From Callorhinus ursinus (lineage: Eukaryota > Chordata > Mammalia > Carnivora > Otariidae): a DNA stretch of 64,000 nucleotides. Every line of letters starts with the position of its first letter. Positions within the stretch are counted from its first letter, which is position 1. A model generated the notes under the pieces. That model ran no database searches, was not told where the DNA came from, and saw only the letters and a program-made list of their open reading frames with translations. Positions 56,867 through 64,000 of this stretch are shown piece after piece. The position numbers and the translations under genes were made by a program. The stretch spans positions 15,688,970 to 15,752,969 of the forward strand of contig NW_020312902.1 in the NCBI RefSeq assembly GCF_003265705.1. Direction: 5' to 3'.

Positions 56867-56969
56867 GCAAACAGGAATGGGAAACAAGAAAGGACCATTC
56901 CTACCCCAAGGGGCAGCCCTTCTGTAAACAGGTCTGATCCTTAACAGAGCTACTTGAGGGTTACTCTCA
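56867..56969 (+). repeat. Dispersed 103-bp duplication, copy A
   Basis: From GCAAACAGGAATGGG to GGTTACTCTCA. Matches 58511-58612 in the same orientation with about three differences by eye (GGGGCAGCCC against GGGCAGTCC, TTGAGGG against TTAAGGG). A 5'-truncated SINE abuts its right end. Confidence 0.9.
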
Positions 56970-57147
56970 TTTGGGGGTGGCTCGGCTGGTTAAGCAACTG
57001 CCTTCAACTCAGGTCATGATCCCGGGGTCCCAGGATCAAGTCCCGCATCAGGCTCCCAGCTCAGCAGGGAGTCTACTTCTCCCTCTGACCCTCTCCTCTC
57101 TCATGCTCTCTCTCAAATAAATAAAAATAAAATCTTAAAAGAAAAGA
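56970..57147 (+). mobile_element. CAN-SINE, 5'-truncated
   Basis: Begins at GGGGGTGGCTCGGCTGG, abutting the 103-bp duplicated block; the only SINE in SUFU intron 1. Confidence 0.92.
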
Positions 57148-57752
57148 AGATTTTGCACTTAGAAAAAGATGTTATCCAAGGACCCAGAGCATCCCTTGAT
57201 GCTCTTCCTTGAATTCCCAACTTCACTCCACACGCCAGTTGCAGGACCGCTGTGGTTCCAGGGTATAAGCTCTGCCTCCGTGTTTCTGCTCCCTGCTCAC
57301 TAAAGTCTCAGCTTTCAGCCAGGATGTCCCTGCTGGCCAGGGTCCACTAGCCAAAGAGCCAACCTTCTGTCACAAGAAAAGGAATCTCAAGGGACCCTGG
57401 GCCATAACCAGACCCAGGTAGTCTTAGTCAGTCAAACTGCCAACGAGGCCTTGTGGGATCCCAAATGTGAGGTATATCAATGAATTGATTTCAGAATCTT
57501 ACTCAGGCAAACCCTTCCAAGTCTTAGAAAGAACCAGTCTCTCAGCTGCTCCTTCTTATATTTTTCTGCAACTAGCCAGCATTTCTAATTTCACACAGTG
57601 CTCTGTATTAGTCATTACATGTTGGCCCATCTCTAAAGATAAGTCCTGCCTGGTTAACAAGCTTGCAGCAAGAAAAAAAAAGAAAAAAAGAAAAAAAAAG
57701 TTGCCGAAATCAGTCTTAGTCCTTTGCATGTGCTTTAATATTTTCTACACAC

Positions 57753-57813
57753 AACTCTATCCTTCATGGCAGTTGGGTGACAAAAAACTCTATCCTTCAT
57801 GGCCAGTTGGGTG
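57753..57813 (+). repeat. Small direct repeat (27-28 bp, two units)
   Basis: AACTCTATCCTTCATGGC plus AGTTGGGTG occurs at 57753-57779 and, with one extra C, at 57786-57813, separated by ACAAAA. Confidence 0.9.
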
Positions 57814-58510
57814 CCCAAGTCCGTGCAGGGATTTCTCCATACACTCAAATGAGGCCTGAACAAATAGCATCGCAGAACCTGGCCCACTTTTCTCATGATA
57901 CAATCCAATAGAGTTCATTGCAATACATATTTAAATATGGACGTGCAATGAGAATGGGTCATTAAGTTATCAAGAGCTGCTTTTCATTCAGAAGCTCTCT
58001 TCAAAAACTGCTCTCAACCAAAGAACAGTTTGCCTGCAGAAGAGAACTGTACGGCTGGCCACACCTCCTCCTGGCTATCAGACATGGCCCTCCCATAGGA
58101 GGGGGCTGGTCCCCAGGCCCTCCATGCTGTCAGTCTCTTCACACCCTCCCACTGACACAGGGAACTAGCCTCAGCCCTGGACAGTCTAGTTTCTGCCATC
58201 TCTGGAGGAACTTAAGAGGTTATCCTGGAGAAGATTCAGTCCTAAAGGGAGAGGTAACCAGCAAAGACATCCACTCTATCAATCTCCCCCTTTGGGTCTA
58301 CCTGCCCCTTTGGCCACATTCCAAGCTGCTTCCTGAACAGTCTTTCAGAACTGAATGAAGGGGATCATCTAATACAGTGCCTACATGAATGCAGTTCTGG
58401 ACAGATTCAACCAATTCCTCAATTTGGTCCAGAAAAACCATGAAGACAGGCTCTTTGTCAGAGTCCCCCGAACACCTGCCTTGCCCAGAGGATGTAGAAA
58501 GAGACAGGTT

Positions 58511-58612
58511 GCAAACAGGAATGGGAAACAAGAAAGGACCATTCCTACCCCAAGGGCAGTCCTTCTGTAAACAGGTCTGATCCTTAACAGAGCTACTTAA
58601 GGGTTACTCTCA
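58511..58612 (+). repeat. Dispersed 103-bp duplication, copy B
   Basis: Partner of 56867-56969, 1.65 kb downstream in SUFU intron 1. Sequence on either side is unrelated to copy A, so the block itself was copied. Confidence 0.9.
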
Positions 58613-59535
58613 GCTTCCCTGAGAGATTGTTGCCTAAATCCTGAAGCTTGTGGCCAGGAAGCTCCTCTTAACATCTCGCTGCACTTCTTTGCTCCGTGTC
58701 CAAGTCCCAGGTCTTCATTATTTACTGTGGTCCCCTTCAATCCTGAGCCAAACCATGGATCTCCCTGACCCGGCCTCTGTTCTAGCCAATGTCCTAAAGC
58801 AAAGCAGCTGCACAGCCAGAGGAAGCTCTGCTTGGAGAAAGAGAACTGTGCCGAGTAAGCACAAAGTTTATCAAGAAAAGTTGCTCCGTGAAACTTCAAA
58901 CGCAAAAAGCACAGCACCGAAATGACTGACGTCTGAGTTCATGGGGAAGGTATCAAAAGGAGACCTCCTCCTCTTCTCATCACAGGCACAACTCTCGAAA
59001 CTTGCTCCCCTCCTAACCTACGGGAGAGCGGGGGTCCCCAAATCCACCCGTACCCTGTGCAGTCTCGAGCCCTCTGAGCTCTGCCAGCCGCACTCCTCCA
59101 AAGCCCTCTCATACGCTCCCCAAGCCCCGCCTTGCCTCCCCCATCCCACTTCAGCCGCCCCCCGCCCCCGGCTTCCCCTCGCCCACTAATGACCCCCTAC
59201 AGGCGCCCCCTCCTTTCACCACGTTTACAGTTCCTTCTCTCCTATCGCAACCCCCCCGCTCCTACACACACCCCCAATTCACTCTATTCTCCCAATCCCA
59301 GTTAACCCTTCATCCTCCCCCCCCTCGTTAACCCTTCGCTACCACAGGCTCCGTTAACCCCTTTGTCCCCATTCCCAACTTCAGCCTTAACTCCTTCCCT
59401 CGCAGCAGGACGCCCTCCTTCCAAGTGCTTTAACCATTCTTCTCCACCTCCTCCTCCCCCGCAAATGACTTCGCCCCTGGGGTTCTAACGCTTCCCAGCC
59501 CGTCCCTGTCCGTCTCCCCGCGGCCCAGAGCATAC

Positions 59536-59717
59536 CAGTACTTGACGATAGCGGTAACCTGGAGCGGGTTCGGCTGGTCAGGGTAAAGGCGACGGCACTC
59601 TCCGTAGATGGCGTGCAGTCCTGGGGGAAAGAGCGAGGCGAAGGCCGGGGGCGCACTAGGGCCAGGGGCCGGGGGCGCGGCGGGGCCGGGGGCGCCGCTA
59701 GGCCGCAGCTCCGCCAT
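59536..59717 (-). CDS. SUFU: SUFU coding exon 1 (suppressor of fused, residues 1-61)
   Basis: First coding exon of suppressor of fused, the cytoplasmic/nuclear protein that binds GLI transcription factors and restrains Hedgehog signalling. Seen: ATG at 59717-59715 opens MAELRPSGAPGP, a Pro/Ala-rich stretch (about residues 8-25), then FASLFPPGLHAIYGE and YPDQPNPLQVTAIVKYW, which I recognise as the SUFU N-terminus; a few Ala/Ser changes in the Pro/Ala-rich part differ from the human protein as I remember it. The exon is 182 bp and ends in TACTG followed by the donor GTATGC, splitting the Trp61 codon TG|G; the missing G is the first base of exon 2. The frame continues past the donor, so longer translations there are read-through. 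The start is the first ATG in this frame of the GC-rich block and matches the family start. The 5' UTR limit cannot be seen. Confidence 0.97.
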
Positions 59718-59843
59718 CCGGGCGCGAAGGGCGCTGGGGGGACCGGGGAGGGTGGACGAGGGGGAGAACACTGACGCGCCAGCAGGCGGACTCCGTCTGT
59801 ACGACTCCCCGAGGCTATGGGGGCTGCAGCGAGGTCTAGGCTC

Positions 59844-59856
59844 CGCGCCTGCGCAC
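59844..59856. promoter_or_regulatory. NRF1-like site upstream of SUFU
   Basis: CGCGCCTGCGCAC contains the alternating GCGC..TGCGCA pattern bound by NRF1, about 130 bp upstream of the SUFU ATG. Motif match by eye only. Confidence 0.45.
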
Positions 59857-59964
59857 GGTGCACAGTCGGCCCAGGCCGTCGCCGCCGCAGAGACGGCCAG
59901 AGGGTGCCTCGGGGGCCGCGGGGCGCTCAAGGGGGCGGGGCGTCGGCGCGCCCTATCCCGGTAT

Positions 59965-59971
59965 CCATTGG
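59965..59971 (-). promoter_or_regulatory. CCAAT box, SUFU orientation
   Basis: CCATTGG on the plus strand reads CCAATGG on the SUFU strand, about 250 bp upstream of the ATG at the upper edge of the GC-rich block. A plausible NF-Y site; binding is inferred. Confidence 0.4.
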
Positions 59972-60437
59972 GTAGTGTCTGTGCCAGTCACAGGTGGGGA
60001 AGGCGTGACTTGACAATAGGTCCTGCCTCCCTCTCCTGGCGTTGGGGGTGTCCCAAGGCTCTTGGCCTCCCCCTAGTGTTAGGAGGAACCCAGGTTCAAA
60101 TAGAGACGTTGAGACATCCTAAGGTGCTAGGGTCCCACGAAAGCAGTGGGAAGTTCTCCGAGAAAGGGCTTGTCATCTGCTGACACGCTGCTAACAAGAA
60201 TTTAAGCATAAATCTGACAATAACGGGTTGATTCATTCATCCATTACTGTGATTTTAGTTTCAATAGATTATAATCTGAATGTTTCCTACCGTCATTGAA
60301 CGTCCATTTACCATATTTACTGACACTAACGCCGCCAAATTCAGGGGTCGTATGTTGAAATACTTATTTTGGAGTCCTGTTAAAAAGTAGGAAGAATTAA
60401 GTAAACTAGGACTAATTAAAAAGACTTGGTAATTTTT

Positions 60438-60622
60438 TTTATTTTTTTAAGATTTTATTTATTTTAGAGAGAGAGGGCGCGCGCGTGTACGAGTGGGGGG
60501 GGAGGGGCAGAGGGAGAGGGAGAAGCAGACTACCTGCGGCTGGATCCCAGGACCCCAAGATCGTGACCTCATGACCGGAGCCCAAGGCAGACGCTTAACC
60601 TACTGAGCCACCCCGGCACCCC
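60438..60622 (-). mobile_element. CAN-SINE, intergenic
   Basis: Perfect target duplication AAGACTTGGTAATTTTT at 60421-60437 and 60623-60639; contains a CGCGCGCG run. Confidence 0.96.
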
Positions 60623-60788
60623 AAGACTTGGTAATTTTTTAATAAATGCTTTTAGTTATGACAATCTCTTCTTTGTTCTGTTTTATGCAGATGTATGCAG
60701 ATTGCCTTGAGGAACCCCAATATTCATTATCTACTGTGGACCCGCTCTTTCCCATTACATTTCACTCTCTGTAACTGGGAGAATTTTT

Positions 60789-60890
60789 TTTTTTTAATTT
60801 TAAGTGATCTCTATACCCAATGTGGGGCTCGAATTTACAACCCCCAGATCAAGAGTCGTATGTTCTACCGATTGAGCCAGCCAGGCGCCC
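60789..60890 (-). mobile_element. CAN-SINE, short sub-type, intergenic
   Basis: Perfect target duplication CTGGGAGAATTTTT at 60775-60788 and 60891-60904. Confidence 0.93.
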
Positions 60891-60904
60891 CTGGGAGAAT
60901 TTTT

Positions 60905-61585
60905 AATTCCTAAGGCACCTGGTTGAGAATTATTTTCCTGTGTACAATAAGGAATTCCAAGAAAAAGGAATAAAAGGAAGTCCTGATTACCAATGCTATT
61001 GACTAAAGGGTCCCAGCAACTTGAAGGGGGTAGGGGTTGCATAATCTGGACAAAAATGCTCTGGGCCCATTTGAAAGTAGTGACACATAACTTCTCTTCA
61101 CCTCCATTTTCTTATTCATCAGTGTCAATTCTAACTCTCCATGAAAATTAGAGATACTAAAGCAGTTCCTGAAGCTATTAAATGAACGATGTTTTTTTAA
61201 TGACCAAAAGATCACCTGTACCCGTAGTTCCAAATGTCAGTCTTCAGACCAATGTTAGCCTTTGCAAAGTTTACACTCACCCAGGAAAAAATGCGAAAAG
61301 AAACAAAATGTGCTGGTTTTTCTCAAAAAGCAATAAAACTGAAATTGTTTTTTGTTCTGGGAGTATGTCCTCTTTCCCCATGTGTGTGTGGTGGGGGGTA
61401 GTATTAAATTCTCCTTTATTAGAGTTTGATGCTGATAAATGTTTATTAATGTCTTACTGACCCAAATAAAAGCATAGCAACCTTACACTATCCAGGGGAA
61501 GTAGTGGCACGACTGATCTGGAAAATCTAAACATCCACGAAATACTGGCCAATCCAAACCCAACTACAGACAAGTACTCAAGAAG
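60905..61585. other. Intergenic stretch before the ACTR1A promoter
   Basis: AT-rich with no recognised repeat, between the last intergenic SINE and the ZNF143-like cluster. Confidence 0.5.
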
Positions 61586-61610
61586 ACTACATACTTCAGC
61601 ATGCACTGCG
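61586..61610 (+). promoter_or_regulatory. ZNF143/SBS-like element 1
   Basis: Starts ACTACA and ends CAGCATGCACTGCG, the two halves of the long ZNF143 (Staf) binding element. It is 324 bp upstream of the ACTR1A exon 1 coding end of the promoter interval and the first of four such motifs. Confidence 0.55.
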
Positions 61611-61625
61611 AATCCCTTCAAAGGA

Positions 61626-61646
61626 ACTACAGATCCAGGCATGCAA
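61626..61646 (+). promoter_or_regulatory. ZNF143/SBS-like element 2
   Basis: ACTACAGATCCAGGCATGC: both motif halves present with small changes in the centre. It lies 40 bp after element 1 in the same orientation. Confidence 0.5.
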
Positions 61647-61687
61647 TACAGCTATAAATCAGCGTCCCCTTCTAGTCATCTACGGAG

Positions 61688-61712
61688 ACTACAAAGCCCA
61701 GGGTACTATGCG
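61688..61712 (+). promoter_or_regulatory. ZNF143/SBS-like element 3
   Basis: ACTACAAAGCCCAGG followed by a TATGCG end; the left half and CCCAG core are good, and the spacing to the right half is a few bases longer than usual. Confidence 0.4.
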
Positions 61713-61784
61713 TGGAAATGTGAGGCCCTATTCTTAAATTAGGCGGGGCTCCGGAGCTGCCTGGCGCGTTATACTCAGGTGCAA

Positions 61785-61804
61785 GGCATGCTGGGGGTTG
61801 TAGT
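61785..61804 (-). promoter_or_regulatory. ZNF143/SBS-like element 4
   Basis: On the minus strand reads ACTACAACCCCCAGCATGCC, the best overall match to the ACTACA..TCCCAGCATGC consensus. It lies 130 bp upstream of the ACTR1A ATG. Confidence 0.65.
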
Positions 61805-61858
61805 TCTTTGGAGGCGAGGTCGGGCCGCTCCCTGGATGCCCTGTACCGGCGGCTAGAT

Positions 61859-61870
61859 TGCGCATGCGTG
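61859..61870. promoter_or_regulatory. NRF1-like site at ACTR1A 5' end
   Basis: TGCGCATGCGTG is one base from the NRF1 palindrome (T/C)GCGCA(T/C)GCGC(A/G), 64 bp before the ACTR1A ATG, either in the 5' UTR or at the transcription start. Confidence 0.6.
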
Positions 61871-61933
61871 TCACTGGCGTTAGCAGCGGACCCGGCTGGC
61901 AGTTCCTTCCTCGGAAGGAGAGATTCTTTTGCC

Positions 61934-61981
61934 ATGGAGTCCTACGATGTGATCGCCAACCAGCCTGTCGTGATCGACAAC
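61934..61981 (+). CDS. ACTR1A: ACTR1A coding exon 1 (alpha-centractin, residues 1-16)
   Basis: First coding exon of ARP1 alpha, the actin-related protein that polymerises into the short filament at the core of dynactin, the dynein cofactor. Seen: ATG in a strong context (TTTGCCATGG), peptide MESYDVIANQPVVIDN, then donor GTGAGT directly after the Asn codon, so the intron is phase 0. The 16 residues match ACTR1A, and the VVIDN end is the start of the first nucleotide-binding strand of the actin fold, which continues with GSG in exon 2 (family knowledge). The paralogue ACTR1B is similar here, but the head-to-head position with SUFU supports ACTR1A. Exon 2 is beyond the right edge. The frame open from 61808 merely reads in from the 5' UTR. 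Confidence 0.95.
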
Positions 61982-62764
61982 GTGAGTTGCGTCTTTCCTA
62001 TCTCTAAACGGATTTATTCTCTCTTCCCCAAAGGGATCGCTTCCCGGGTTTCGGCCTGGGCCACCGGCTCTTTGTCACTGGCCCAGCCTGTCAGGCGGGT
62101 TCAGCAGCCGCCGCCTCTGTCCTCCCCTCACCCTTAGTCCGCAGGCAGGGAGGCTGGCCAGCAACCATGGGATGGAGAACTTTGGGAGAGATAAAGGGAA
62201 GGGCTGTAGTCCGAGCCGGGTCCTTGGGCCCTTGGCTTGAGGGGCCTCAACCGCTTGTGAGCGCCGGGCGTCCGCCCCCTCCCCAGTTTCCAATAACTCT
62301 ATTGGCTGTTCTGGCTGTCCATCTTCACCGATGACCCCGCCTCTGGGCCTTGCCGGATGAGGGCAGCTCTCCGCAGTGATTGGCTTGCGCCCCTGCCATT
62401 CTTCCGGGCCGCCATAATGTTTCCTCATGTTTCCTCTCTCTAAGGGGCGGGCGGGTGCGCAAGAGCTGTGGGGATTGGCTTCGGGAACTCAACAGTGGAG
62501 CGGCCTGACGGGCTGGGGCCCGCCCTCGTGTGGAGAAGGGCTAAGTTTCCTTCGGTCCCCAGCCGGGCAGGCAGCTTGGAGGTGTATATGGGTGGGGCTC
62601 GGGAATCTGGTGCCAGAAATGGCCATAGGATTTCAGTTATTTCTGTGATTATAGATTACAACGTTAATAAAGATCCAGAAGAAAAGAGAGTGACCAAGCA
62701 AGCAGGGAGGTACCATCCTCTTCAGAACGCCTAGCAGCTGGGGAAAAAAATTACTAAACATATT

Positions 62765-62970
62765 TGCCAGGCGCTCAATGGCTGCAGGGGGAGTTTCACG
62801 TACATTCGAATTGAGTTCTCACAAAAATTGGGTGGATAGTTAAGGCAGGAAGTTTGATCCCCGTTTTACAAATGGAAAAAAAAAACAACCCACGAAGAGG
62901 TAAAGCGAGCCCAAGGTCACACGGTAGAGGTGACCTAAAACCAGTTCTTTATCCGCTATTCCTCTTGCTA
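62765..62970 (-). mobile_element. MIR fossil in ACTR1A intron 1
   Basis: CCCGTTTTACAAATGGAAAA and CCCAAGGTCACACGGTAG. Confidence 0.8.
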
Positions 62971-63194
62971 GTAGTAGCCCACGCAAATGCATCAATAGTG
63001 ACAAACGAAAAGAATCTAAATAACTGCTCTTATTTGCTCTTATTTGGGGCGGAGGGTGACTGTTGTAAAACAGCTGTAAAACAGCCCCACTGAGAGGGCT
63101 CATCCGGCCGAGATTGGTTGGGTCCCTCTATTGAGGGAAAACTCAGTTCTATCCGTCCTAAGCTGTCGGATTCATTGTTGATCCAGCCCTTGGG

Positions 63195-63390
63195 ACCTTA
63201 GGCATGTTACAAGGTGCCTTCGTTTGCATCATCTCCTTTAAGCGTCAGCTCTGGTAGGTGGATAGGAATTACTGTCCCCTGTTTATGCAGGAAAGTGAAC
63301 CTTAGAGAGGTTAAATAGCAGTTAGTATGCAAGCCACCTGTCTTAGAAGTTGAGGAGCCAAGACTCAAATTGAGGTTGGGTTCCAAGTTT
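63195..63390 (-). mobile_element. MIR fossil in ACTR1A intron 1
   Basis: TTTGCATCATCTCCTTTAAG..ACCTTAGAGAGGTTAAATAGC..CAAGACTCAAATTGAGG. Confidence 0.75.
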
Positions 63391-63559
63391 CTCATTTTTT
63401 CCGAGGAAAGGTGCTTGTTTGTTGTTAGCTTTCCTTCTCTCCAGAGGTATAGCTTCTGCCTTGAAAGGCAGGAGGGGGAGCTCAATGAGACACCTCATTT
63501 TGGGGAGGAATTTTTTTTTTTTGGTCTCCCTCACTGGACTGTTAAATGCTTGGGGGAAA

Positions 63560-63700
63560 AGATAGCATTCTTTCATTTTTTTATTACTCTCCCCTTCCCA
63601 CCTTCCTTCACACATATAGCACCTACAGCCTGGCACCACTGTGTGCTCAGTAATTGTTTTTTCATTGTACTGATGGGCGGGTGGATGAGTGACCAAATAT
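63560..63700 (+). mobile_element. L2-like tail
   Basis: CCTGGCACCACTGTGTGCTC and AGTAATTGTTTTTTCATTG fit a decayed L2 end. Confidence 0.4.
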
Positions 63701-64000
63701 CACAGTAACAAAGATGTCTTTAAATAAGGAAAGGACTGAAGTGGGGAGAGACTCCTAGTTAGTTACTGCAGAGGGCTGAATAGATCTTGTTCTTGATTCG
63801 ATTTTCAGAGAACACTGTTTCTATCTTCAACCAACTTGTATGTACTTCATCTGCATTTTTCTTAATTTTAAAAAGAAAAAAATAGAAATTAACAATTTCC
63901 TGTTTTCATCAGCAATGCAGAAGCAGCAATCTATCCATCCCATTAGATCCTTTGATTCTGGAATTTGGGGGCAGGAGTTCCATCTCCAGCCATTTTCTTT

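Larger units (their letters stand above)
55082..59535 (-). other. SUFU: SUFU intron 1
   Basis: Intron of about 4.45 kb between GTATGC (59535 downward) and TTTTGCAG (above 55081). It holds only one SINE (56970-57147), a duplicated 103-bp block (56867-56969 and 58511-58612) and a small direct repeat (57753-57813). The rest (55082-56866 and 57148-59450) shows no repeat I recognise; the right end becomes C-rich and then grades into the CpG-rich promoter. Confidence 0.95.
59450..60000. promoter_or_regulatory. SUFU: SUFU CpG-rich promoter/exon 1 region
   Basis: Dense CG dinucleotides across and upstream of SUFU exon 1, typical of a CpG-island promoter without a TATA box. The long frames on both strands here (59387-59863 minus, 59430-59930 minus beyond exon 1, 59608-60183 plus) are best explained by high GC content. 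Exact boundaries need a CpG count. Confidence 0.75.
61740..62560. promoter_or_regulatory. ACTR1A: ACTR1A CpG-rich promoter region
   Basis: CG-rich sequence spanning the upstream region, exon 1 and the first 580 bp of intron 1, with no TATA box seen. A second group of promoter-type motifs (three ATTGG boxes, CTTCCGG, GCCGCCAT) lies at 62301-62480. Confidence 0.7.
61982..64000 (+). other. ACTR1A: ACTR1A intron 1 (partial)
   Basis: Begins with GTGAGT and runs off the right edge. The first 600 bp are GC-rich with inverted CCAAT boxes; two minus-strand MIR fossils (62765-62970, 63195-63390) and an L2-like tail (63560-63700) follow. The last 300 bp show nothing recognisable. Confidence 0.9.

Noticed and set aside
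59387..59863. 158-codon minus-strand frame overlapping SUFU exon 1
   Set aside because: Out of frame with the recognised SUFU peptide; composition reflects GC content.
59608..60183. 191-codon plus-strand frame over the SUFU promoter
   Set aside because: It is antisense to SUFU exon 1 in CpG-rich sequence, where stop codons are rare; Gly/Ala/Arg-rich with no domain.
61808..62137. 109-codon plus-strand frame through ACTR1A exon 1
   Set aside because: Reads in from the 5' UTR and through the donor GTGAGT; only the 16 codons 61934-61981 are ACTR1A.
1..64000. SINE heads as tRNA genes
   Set aside because: The heads derive from tRNA-Lys and keep A/B-box-like sequence, but no copy folds as an intact tRNA; all have the SINE body and tail.

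Overview
This is mammalian nuclear DNA, almost certainly from a caniform carnivore. The decisive sign is about 60 copies of the tRNA-Lys-derived CAN-SINE (head like GCGCCTGGGTGGCTCAG, CT-rich middle, AAATAAATAAAATCTT plus poly-A tail) on both strands. The abundant sub-types look arctoid (bear, pinniped or mustelid), but I cannot fix the species. There are no bacterial or viral genes, no operons and no CRISPR. Almost everything is intron, and most open frames of 60-190 codons are chance frames or read through SINEs.

Two protein genes are supported, arranged head to head. SUFU (suppressor of fused, a negative regulator of Hedgehog/GLI signalling) lies on the minus strand. Its first three coding exons are at 59536-59717, 54947-55081 and 22599-22735 (182, 135 and 137 bp), with intact splice signals and a continuous reading frame. 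Exon 4 was not found and should lie to the left of base 1. ACTR1A (alpha-centractin, the dynactin ARP1 subunit) lies on the plus strand, and only coding exon 1 (61934-61981) is inside. From memory, SUFU and ACTR1A are also head-to-head neighbours on human chromosome 10q24.

Layout: 1-22598 is SUFU intron 3 (partial); 22736-54946 is intron 2; 55082-59535 is intron 1; about 59450-60000 is the SUFU CpG-rich promoter and exon 1; 60000-61550 is the intergenic stretch with two SINEs; 61580-62560 is the ACTR1A promoter and CpG-rich region; 61982-64000 is ACTR1A intron 1 (partial). The introns hold layers of repeats: ancient MIR, L2, hAT and LTR-like fossils; old L1 3' ends; then CAN-SINEs and short carnivore L1 tails, often nested in one another.

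I found no undescribed biological system. The points most worth a second look are: a cluster of four ZNF143/SBS-like elements upstream of ACTR1A; an exact 116-bp tandem duplication at 46105-46336; three sites where the same short target was hit by SINEs again and again; two insertions that are only a poly(A) tract between perfect target duplications; a 103-bp duplicated block in SUFU intron 1; and a short plus-strand frame ending exactly at a strong splice donor at 11706-11844. Positions of splice sites and duplications were read directly; repeat-family names and protein identities rest on remembered family sequences; function of non-coding parts is inference.
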